The translations under genes were made by a program, and so were the position numbers. A model generated the notes under the pieces. The model saw only the letters and a list, made by a program, of their open reading frames with translations. It was not told where the DNA came from and did not search any database. From assembly GCA_903928395.1 (NCBI GenBank), contig CAIYQS010000146.1:1-5560 (forward strand): DNA of 5,560 nucleotides, in the 5' to 3' direction. The stretch comes from an uncultured Actinomycetes bacterium. GTDB lineage: Bacteria > Actinomycetota > Actinomycetes > Nanopelagicales > Nanopelagicaceae. Positions 1 to 5,560 of the stretch are shown in pieces; the stretch's first letter is position 1; each line of letters starts with the position of its first letter.

Positions 1-458
1 CCCCTCGAATCGCTGATTTCATTCTCGCGGCTCGCCAAGCCGGCAAACTCAACACAACAAAAGATCTAGCCGAACTAGTGAAGAACGCGATCCCGGCTGC
101 CGCGAGGCGCACCGGTGGTAATCCTGCCAAGCGCACTTTTCAGGCGCTACGAATCGAAGTAAATCAAGAATTAGCAATTTTAGAACGTGCGATTCCAGCA
201 GCTTTAGCGGCTTTAGAAGTGCACGGGCGGTTGGTTGTTATGGCTTATCAGTCCCTAGAGGATAAAATCGTTAAGTCTGCGCTCGTGGCTGCTACTACGT
301 CTAGGACGCCTCGTGGGCTTCCAGTTGATTTGCCTGGCAGTGCTGCAAAGTTTGCATTGGTTATGCGGGGGAGCGAGTCCGCGCAAGAATCTGAAATTAT
401 CGTTAATCCTCGGGCGCAATCGATGCGTCTTCGCGCCGTGGAACGAGTGGCTGCATAA
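1..458 (+). CDS. rsmH: 16S rRNA m4C1402 N4-methyltransferase RsmH (MraW), 3' part, 5' end outside window
   Basis: RsmH methylates N4 of C1402 in the decoding centre of 16S rRNA, using S-adenosylmethionine. The frame is open from the left edge (codons from base 3) to TAA at 456-458, giving about 151 C-terminal residues. The first in-frame GTG, at 78, is not the true start because recognisable RsmH sequence (PRIADFILAARQAGKLN) lies before it. Visible family blocks are NPAKRTFQALRIEVNQEL, RLVVMAYQSLEDKIVK and the terminal NPRAQSMRLRAVER, which match the conserved C-terminal half. The 'AYQSLED' form, rather than the E. coli 'SFHSLED', looks actinobacterial. Against a usual length of a little over 300 residues, about half is missing, including the N-terminal SAM-binding motif. 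The stop overlaps the next start by one base (TAATG). Identification is firm; intactness of the 5' part cannot be judged. Confidence 0.96.
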   Translation, partial: PRIADFILAARQAGKLNTTKDLAELVKNAIPAAARRTGGNPAKRTFQALRIEVNQELAILERAIPAALAALEVHGRLVVMAYQSLEDKIVKSALVAATTSRTPRGLPVDLPGSAAKFALVMRGSESAQESEIIVNPRAQSMRLRAVERVAA

Positions 459-880
459 TGGCGCTCACTCAGCTTGAACAATCAACTCTCGGAAATCAAA
501 TCCTTCCGTTGGCACCGCAACGTTCCAAGGCACGCGCCTTTGCCGATCAAACTAAAGCTGCGCTCAAACTAGTTCCAGATTTAAATACCGACAACAGTCG
601 TGCCGTCAGCAAAAGAACTTTCATTGGATTTTTGATTGGAGTCTTCACTGCTGGACTTTTGATTCTGCTTAGCGTTAACACTGCGCTTACTTCCGGTGCT
701 TTCACTCTTGAGAATATGAAGTTACAACTAGCGGCCGTGAACGACGAAAGAGACGCCGTTCTCAATCAAGTGGCAACCTATTCATCACCCGATAATTTGG
801 CAAAAGTTGCTACAAAGTTGGGGATGCAGCCGCAAGCAGCAATTAACTTTCTAAATATTGATGGCGGGTCGAACAAATGA
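458..880 (+). CDS. ftsL: FtsL-type septum formation protein, bitopic membrane protein with coiled coil
   Basis: This 140-residue protein sits between rsmH and ftsI, the standard position of ftsL. Residues 1-52 form a cytoplasmic, Lys/Arg-containing tail ending in SKR. Residues 55-76 are one strongly hydrophobic membrane helix (FIGFLIGVFTAGLLILLSV). Residues 82-108 (TLENMKLQLAAVNDERDAVLNQV) look like a short extracytoplasmic coiled coil, followed by SSPDNLAKVATKLGMQP, the usual ending of FtsL/DivIC-like proteins. In the family, FtsL pairs with FtsB/DivIC and FtsQ and helps activate FtsW-FtsI; that role is inferred here. The start at 458 is the only reasonable one, since the next in-frame Met lies beyond the membrane helix. 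No strong Shine-Dalgarno is seen, which fits coupling to rsmH. The protein ends in an ATGA overlap with ftsI. FtsL sequences diverge strongly, so the name rests on topology plus position. Confidence 0.83.
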   Translation: MALTQLEQSTLGNQILPLAPQRSKARAFADQTKAALKLVPDLNTDNSRAVSKRTFIGFLIGVFTAGLLILLSVNTALTSGAFTLENMKLQLAAVNDERDAVLNQVATYSSPDNLAKVATKLGMQPQAAINFLNIDGGSNK

Positions 881-2706
881 TGTCCAGCGAAGCATTCGGA
901 AAACGAATTCGCTTTTTGGTTGTAGGTTTTGTAGTTGTCTTTACTATTTTTGGATTTCGACTGATCGATGTGCAAGCGGTGCAAGCAAGTGGATATGCAA
1001 AACGTGCTGCAAACGAAATGGTCAATAAATCGGTTTGGCTCGCTCCGCGCGGAACCATCACGGATGTGAATGGAATAGTTTTGGCCCGAAGCGAGGCTGC
1101 AAAAAATATTATTGTTGATCAAACCATGATTGCTGACCCGGCAAGAACCGCTCAAATAACCGCTGCTTCACTTGAGATGCCAGTTGCGGATTTACAAACA
1201 CTATTGACGGGCACAAAGCGATACCAAGTGATCGAAAACGCGGTTGCTCCGATCGTTTGGGACAATCTGCAAAGTGTGCTCAATTCTTACAATACAAAGG
1301 TTGAGGCAATACGCGGCGGACTCTCAAAACGGATAGTAGGTTTTTTTAGTGAGAACGCATATACCCGGTCCTATCCGACGGGCGAGTTGGCTGCATCATT
1401 GGTGGGTTTAACAAATGCTGCCAATCAAGGAGCTGCTGGAATTGAAGCCAGCATGAACAATGTGTTAACCGGTTCCAATGGAGAATATGACTATGTGAAT
1501 GGCGACGGCGCTATCATTCCCGGCTCACAGCAGTTCATCACGGCGGCAAAGCCTGGGACAAGCGTGCGGTTGACGATCGAGCGGGACATTCAATGGGTGG
1601 CACAAGACGCAATCTCTTCCGCAGTAAAAAGTGCAAAAGCTCTCTCCGGAACAGTTATCGTCATGGATCCCAAGACCGGTGCAATTTTGGCGCAAGCGAG
1701 TGCTCCAACCTTTAATCCAGCGGCGCGCTCCAAGATTACGCTTGCGCAAATTCGAAATCCAGCAGTGCAGGATGTTTACGAACCAGGCTCAACGGGCAAA
1801 GTGATAACGGTTGCAGCAGCGCTGGAGGAGGGGTCAACCACTCCAACAACGGTGTACAAAATCCCAAATACTCTTAAAGCTGGCGGTCGGCTTTTCCATG
1901 ACGACAAAAACCATAAAACCGAAATGCTGACGACCGCAGGGGTGTTGGCGGTATCTAGCAATATCGGTGCAATCCAGATCGGTGCTGCAATTCCTAACAA
2001 TACTTTTTATTCATACCTTCATAAATTTGGAATTGGACAGAGCACGGGCTCAAATCTTCCGGGAGAATCTGCGGGAATCCTGCATCCGGTTGCAGATTGG
2101 TCGCAATCGTCTGCACCTACTATTGCCTTCGGACAGGGGTATTCGGTGACTGCCATGCAAGCCACCGATGTCTTTGCAACCATTGCAAACGACGGGGTGC
2201 GAGTCACTCCAAATGTTATTGCTGGCACTTTGGATGCAAATGGAACGTATACACCTGCCAAGCCATCTACCGAAGTCCAGGTTATTAGCGCCGGAACCGC
2301 GCAGACAATTCGAACCATGTTGCAAGGCGTGGTTTCCAATGAAGGCACCGCGCCAGCGGCGGAAATTGCTGGCTACCAAGTTGCTGGTAAGACGGGCACC
2401 GCAATGCGAGTTGACTCAAGATGCGGTTGTTACCGGGGATACACCGCTTCCTTTATCGGGATGGCCCCAGCCGCTGCCCCCAAATATGTTGTCAGCGTAG
2501 TTATCCAAAATCCACAAGGGATGCATTTCGGCGGAGAGATTGCTGCCCCGGTATTTAAAAAAGTAATGAGTTTCGTGCTTCAATCGAAGCAAGTTCAACC
2601 GATCGCTTCCACGGAAAAGGCATATCCACTGACGCAGGCTGCGCTATTTAAATCACAGAAGTCCAAGGCGCTCAAAGTGGCGACTGTAAGCGCGGTCAAA
2701 CCATGA
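877..2706 (+). CDS. ftsI: Division-specific class B penicillin-binding protein FtsI (PBP3), peptidoglycan D,D-transpeptidase
   Basis: This 609-residue enzyme cross-links septal peptidoglycan by an acyl-enzyme mechanism on the outer face of the membrane. A single membrane anchor lies at about residues 11-30 (IRFLVVGFVVVFTIFGFRLI). The dimer/pedestal domain spans about 55-220, with RGTITDVNG at 58-66 and TRSYPTGELAASLVGLTN at 163-180. The transpeptidase domain covers about 255-565 with all three catalytic motifs: STGK at 305-308 (S305 nucleophile, within YEPGSTGK), SSN at 360-362 and KTGT at 505-508. YRGYTASFIGMAP follows the last motif. There are no PASTA repeats; a basic, Lys-rich tail of about 40 residues closes the protein. 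The start lies in ATGATG at 877-882, so initiation at 877 or 880 differs by one Met. The start overlaps the ftsL stop by four bases, and the gene overlaps murE the same way. The position between ftsL and murE separates it from elongation or sporulation class B PBPs. Oddities are V64 where Arg is usual and a Cys-Gly-Cys at 516-518. Confidence 0.96.
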   Translation: MMSSEAFGKRIRFLVVGFVVVFTIFGFRLIDVQAVQASGYAKRAANEMVNKSVWLAPRGTITDVNGIVLARSEAAKNIIVDQTMIADPARTAQITAASLEMPVADLQTLLTGTKRYQVIENAVAPIVWDNLQSVLNSYNTKVEAIRGGLSKRIVGFFSENAYTRSYPTGELAASLVGLTNAANQGAAGIEASMNNVLTGSNGEYDYVNGDGAIIPGSQQFITAAKPGTSVRLTIERDIQWVAQDAISSAVKSAKALSGTVIVMDPKTGAILAQASAPTFNPAARSKITLAQIRNPAVQDVYEPGSTGKVITVAAALEEGSTTPTTVYKIPNTLKAGGRLFHDDKNHKTEMLTTAGVLAVSSNIGAIQIGAAIPNNTFYSYLHKFGIGQSTGSNLPGESAGILHPVADWSQSSAPTIAFGQGYSVTAMQATDVFATIANDGVRVTPNVIAGTLDANGTYTPAKPSTEVQVISAGTAQTIRTMLQGVVSNEGTAPAAEIAGYQVAGKTGTAMRVDSRCGCYRGYTASFIGMAPAAAPKYVVSVVIQNPQGMHFGGEIAAPVFKKVMSFVLQSKQVQPIASTEKAYPLTQAALFKSQKSKALKVATVSAVKP

Positions 2707-4217
2707 GCATCAAAAATGAAGAGTTAGCCCCACTTGGGACATTTGAGAAAAGTTTGAATCAATTGGCAGATTTCTTAGGTACTTCTGCGGTGGCTAAAGA
2801 TCAACAATTTGTTGGCATCACAATTGATTCCCGCGATGTGCGACCTGGCTATTTATTTATCGCGTTACCCGGATTAAAAATTCACGGAGCAACCTTTGCG
2901 GCGGATGCAATAGCGCAAGGAGCTGTAGCAATCGTCACTGATACTCAGGGAGCCGATTTGGTCGTTGCTAATATTCCACTGCTGGTGATTCAAGAAGTAC
3001 GTTCGGCGGTCGGTGCAATTGCTTCGTGGTTTTATGAGAACCCTTTTTCTTCGATTGAAAGCATCGGCATTACTGGAACCAATGGCAAAACAACAACTGC
3101 ATCACTTGTAGATCAGATATGGCGCATGGATGGTCGGGTCTCAGGTTTCATCGGAACCATCGGAATAATGATTGCAGGAGAAGCATTCGATGCAACATTT
3201 ACTACTCCCGAGGGAACTGATTTACAATCTATCGTTGCAACCATGCGGGAGCGCCATGTTCGCAATATGGTGATGGAAGTAAGTAGTCACGCGCTATCAC
3301 TGCATCGAGTAACTGGCTCCCGCTTCAAAGTGGTTGGATTTACAAATCTGACGCAAGATCACTTAGATTTTCACGGAGATATGGAATCATATTTCCAAGC
3401 TAAGGCGCGGCTCTTTACGCTTGATTTTGCGGATAGCGCAGTGGTGAATATCGACGATGTATATGGGGAGAGACTTTTTCACGAAGCTCAAATTCCTACC
3501 AAAACTTTTTCACGTTCCAATCCAATGGCCGATTGGTATTATCAAAATTTTGAAGTATCTGCTTCGGGAGTTGGATTTGATGTTGCTATCCGAGGTTCAG
3601 GTGGAATCCTAATTGAGGGATATCTACCGCTTCTTGGATTGCATAATCTTGATAACGCGCTACTCGCCATTGCGCTAGCGGTTGAAAGTGGAGTAGATCC
3701 GATCGCTCTTGCCTACTACATGCGGAATTTGGTGGCGCCGATCGGTCGACTGGAGCCGGTGAGTATCGGTCAGAATTTCCTAGCTCTGGTTGATTATGCG
3801 CATACGCCTGATGCAGTAATGCGAGCTCTGGCGACAGCTCGGACTCTCACGCCCGGTCGGGTTATCGCCGTCCTGGGTTGTGGTGGAGATCGAGATAAGT
3901 CGAAGCGCCCAATTATGGGTGCTGCGCTTCGTGCCGGAGCGGATTTTGCTATTTTTACCTCAGATAATCCAAGGAGTGAAGACCCGTTACAAATTCTTTC
4001 CGAAATGGTGGGCCAGGCCCAATCCGAGAATGAATTTGTAGAACCCGATCGTCGAGGCGCGATAGCAATCGCCGTGGTAGAGGCGCAACCTGGGGATTGC
4101 GTTATTGTCTTAGGAAAAGGGCATGAACGCGGGCAAGAAATCAAAGGAGTTAAATATCCATTTGATGATCGTGTAGAACTTGCCAGCGCGATTGAGGGGC
4201 TCGGGGGGATGGGATGA
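2703..4217 (+). CDS. murE: UDP-MurNAc-L-Ala-D-Glu:meso-diaminopimelate ligase MurE
   Basis: MurE is a cytoplasmic ATP-dependent Mur ligase that adds the third residue of the peptidoglycan stem peptide. At 504 residues it is full length. The N-terminal UDP-binding domain has GITIDSRDVRPG at 38-49. The central domain has the ATP loop GTNGKTTT at 125-132 (K129), TTPEGTDL at 167-174, MEVSSHALSLHRV at 191-203, TNLTQDHLDFHG at 214-225 and YFQAKARLF at 230-238, where K234 matches the carbamylated lysine of the family, plus NIDD at 249-252. The C-terminal domain has YAHTPDA at 366-372, GCGGDRDKSKRP at 392-403, DNPRSEDP at 421-428 and GKGHERGQEI at 471-480. By family knowledge DNPR marks meso-diaminopimelate rather than L-lysine specificity. 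The ATG at 2703 overlaps the ftsI TGA (ATGA). I see no good Shine-Dalgarno there, so translation probably depends on ribosomes finishing ftsI. A G6 run sits just before the stop. Confidence 0.97.
   Translation: MSIKNEELAPLGTFEKSLNQLADFLGTSAVAKDQQFVGITIDSRDVRPGYLFIALPGLKIHGATFAADAIAQGAVAIVTDTQGADLVVANIPLLVIQEVRSAVGAIASWFYENPFSSIESIGITGTNGKTTTASLVDQIWRMDGRVSGFIGTIGIMIAGEAFDATFTTPEGTDLQSIVATMRERHVRNMVMEVSSHALSLHRVTGSRFKVVGFTNLTQDHLDFHGDMESYFQAKARLFTLDFADSAVVNIDDVYGERLFHEAQIPTKTFSRSNPMADWYYQNFEVSASGVGFDVAIRGSGGILIEGYLPLLGLHNLDNALLAIALAVESGVDPIALAYYMRNLVAPIGRLEPVSIGQNFLALVDYAHTPDAVMRALATARTLTPGRVIAVLGCGGDRDKSKRPIMGAALRAGADFAIFTSDNPRSEDPLQILSEMVGQAQSENEFVEPDRRGAIAIAVVEAQPGDCVIVLGKGHERGQEIKGVKYPFDDRVELASAIEGLGGMG
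4194..4208 (+). promoter_or_regulatory. Possible G-rich ribosome binding region for murF inside the murE 3' end
   Basis: GAGGGG at 4194-4199 and a G6 run at 4203-4208 lie 14 and 5 bases before the murF ATG at 4214. The first resembles a Shine-Dalgarno core but is too far away for ideal spacing; the second is well placed but is only a G run. Either could help ribosomes terminating on murE to re-initiate on murF. The same bases encode the murE C-terminus (EGLGGMG), so the resemblance may be coincidental. The ftsI-murE junction lacks even this much. Confidence 0.3.
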
Positions 4218-5560
4218 TTGCATTAACGGTGGAAGAGATAGCATCAATTATTGACGCTCAGATAATTAATTTGGATTCAGCGGAAGTGATAACCGAGTAT
4301 CCAGAGATTGATTCTCGAAAAGTTCTTCCAGGCTCTTTCTTTATTGCGCTTCCCGGAGAGCGCACCGATGGAAACTTGCACGTAGTTGAGGCAATCGAAA
4401 ATGGAGCGCGCTTTGCAATCACAACGATGGAGTTGGATGTTCCCTCATTTGTAGTGGCAGATTCAGGAGTTGCGCTAAAACAGCTAGCAGCGGCCGCACG
4501 CGACCGGCTCACCAATTGCGTATTTATCGGAATCACCGGATCACACGGCAAGACAACAACGAAAGATTTGCTTGGGCATATCCTCTCGATCGCCGGAGAG
4601 TGTGTCATTCCTAGTGGTTCATTTAACAATGAAATTGGCGTCCCACTTACAATCTTGCACGCAAAAGAATCCACACGATTCTGTGTCATCGAAATGGGAG
4701 CTCGTCATAACGGTGACATCGAAAAACTTTGCGAGTTAGCAAAGCCGCACATTGGCATTGTTCTGGTAGTTGGAAGTGCTCATCTCGGTGAATTCGGAAG
4801 CCGCGAGGCAATAGCGCGAGCTAAAGGGGAGTTGATCGATTCCTTGCCGCCGCATGGGGTTGCAATTCTTGGAACATACGATCCACTCACGCCTCGCATG
4901 GGCGAAGGGAGCGGTCGAAAGCGAATCACCTTCGGGCAGCGGAGCGATTGCAACGTGAGAGCGGCAGATTTGGATTTTAGAGAGGGACTCGCGCATTTTG
5001 ATCTTGTCTCTGAATCCGGTCGCGCTCCTGTAACACTTAGGCTTTTGGGCGCTCACCAAGTCGCAAACGCCTTGGCTGCTGCTGCAACAGCGCTAGAAAT
5101 TGGGATTCCGATTGAGTCTGTAGCCGCAGCTCTCTCCACCGCTGAAGCAACAAGCAAGTGGCGGATGGAACTTCACGATGTCGATGAATTGCTCCTCATT
5201 AATGACTCATACAACGCCAATCCGGAGAGCATGCAAGCAGCGCTGCGCACTCTGACGCTCTTGACCCAGGAGCGCGGGGGTTCCTCGTGGGCCTTTCTGG
5301 GGAAGATGCCTGAACTCGGCGAGTCCGAAGCAGTCGAGCACCTTCGCATTGGCAGACTCGCCTCTGACTTGGGGGTAGACCATTTGGTTTCAGTTGGAAC
5401 CGATCTCTATCTCGAAGGGCTCCAACTCGATCCCGAAGCAGGAGACGACCTACTGACTTACTACTTTTTAACGCAAGAGGAGGCGCTATCTATGTTGCGC
5501 CACGTACAACCAGGAGACGTAGTTTTGGTAAAGGCCTCCAGGGCAGAGCACCTCGATGAA
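4214..5560 (+). CDS. murF: UDP-MurNAc-tripeptide--D-alanyl-D-alanine ligase MurF, 3' end outside window
   Basis: MurF attaches D-Ala-D-Ala to UDP-MurNAc-tripeptide in an ATP-dependent step, finishing the cytoplasmic precursor. The frame from ATG 4214 runs 449 codons to the right edge without a stop; family members are usually about 450-480 residues, so little is missing. The N-terminal domain has EIDSRKVLPGSFFIALPGER at 31-50. The ATP loop is GSHGKTTT at 109-116 (K113) followed by KDLL. NNEIGVPLTIL is at 138-148, VIEMGARHNGDIEKL at 158-172, and GSAHLGEFGSREAIARAKGE at 187-206, with K204 in the family's carbamylated-lysine position. LGAHQVANALAAAA at 278-291 and NDSYNANPESMQAAL at 330-344 follow, then LGKMPELGE at 362-370. 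VLVKASRAEHLDE ends the window. The first codon overlaps the murE stop (ATGA). Several normally strict positions differ: H111, GTYD at 220-223, K364 and A441. All core domains are nevertheless present, so I read it as a working but divergent MurF. Confidence 0.95.
   Translation, partial: MIALTVEEIASIIDAQIINLDSAEVITEYPEIDSRKVLPGSFFIALPGERTDGNLHVVEAIENGARFAITTMELDVPSFVVADSGVALKQLAAAARDRLTNCVFIGITGSHGKTTTKDLLGHILSIAGECVIPSGSFNNEIGVPLTILHAKESTRFCVIEMGARHNGDIEKLCELAKPHIGIVLVVGSAHLGEFGSREAIARAKGELIDSLPPHGVAILGTYDPLTPRMGEGSGRKRITFGQRSDCNVRAADLDFREGLAHFDLVSESGRAPVTLRLLGAHQVANALAAAATALEIGIPIESVAAALSTAEATSKWRMELHDVDELLLINDSYNANPESMQAALRTLTLLTQERGGSSWAFLGKMPELGESEAVEHLRIGRLASDLGVDHLVSVGTDLYLEGLQLDPEAGDDLLTYYFLTQEEALSMLRHVQPGDVVLVKASRAEHLDE

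Noticed and set aside
78..80. GTG as a start for a short 126-residue protein
   Set aside because: The frame is open to the left edge and the residues before the GTG continue the RsmH family sequence, so this is an internal valine codon.
778..1155. Antisense open frame of 125 codons across the ftsL-ftsI junction
   Set aside because: It lies opposite two well-supported genes, shows no recognisable domain and is rich in Cys, Ser and His as expected of a reverse-frame shadow.
2019..2379. Several overlapping frames of 60-110 codons on both strands inside ftsI
   Set aside because: They fall in the FtsI transpeptidase domain, whose frame is unbroken with all catalytic motifs; none has a plausible start context or family signature.
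2700..2800. Possible promoter or terminator between ftsI and murE
   Set aside because: The genes overlap by four bases, and I see no -10/-35 pair or hairpin followed by a T run here or at the other junctions.
4258..4689. Antisense open frame of 143 codons opposite the murF 5' part
   Set aside because: The + strand carries clear MurF motifs throughout, including the ATP loop; the reverse frame shows only low-complexity Ser/Ala/Pro-rich sequence.

Overview
This window is a continuous stretch of a dcw (division and cell wall) cluster, entirely on the + strand and with no intergenic space. In order it holds the 3' half of rsmH (mraW), a small FtsL-type divisome gene, ftsI (class B penicillin-binding protein), murE, and murF. 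murF is still open at the right edge and probably lacks only its last residues.

The gene order and protein style point to an actinobacterium (Actinomycetota). The RsmH fragment carries a 'YQSLED' motif, as I recall it in actinobacterial RsmH, where E. coli has 'FHSLED'. The small gene between rsmH and ftsI has the shape of an actinobacterial FtsL. MurE carries the DNPR motif of meso-diaminopimelate-adding enzymes. Base composition, hand-counted on six lines, is roughly 49% GC. That is low for the phylum and would fit a streamlined freshwater lineage such as Nanopelagicales, but this placement is inference and cannot be settled from the window.

Layout: 1-458 rsmH 3' part; 458-880 ftsL; 877-2706 ftsI; 2703-4217 murE; 4214-5560+ murF. 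The first junction is a TAATG one-base overlap, and the other three are ATGA four-base overlaps. This is the classic arrangement for translational coupling of one polycistronic message. No promoter, terminator, RNA gene, mobile element, CRISPR array or long repeat is visible.

Functionally, murE and murF perform the third-residue and D-Ala-D-Ala additions that complete the cytoplasmic UDP-MurNAc-pentapeptide. FtsI cross-links the derived peptidoglycan at the division septum, FtsL belongs to the complex that activates FtsI with its partner glycosyltransferase, and RsmH modifies the ribosomal decoding centre. I found no undescribed system here. The points worth a second look are small: unusual residues in conserved MurF and FtsI motifs, and a G6 run near the murE stop from which a -1 slip would read straight into murF.
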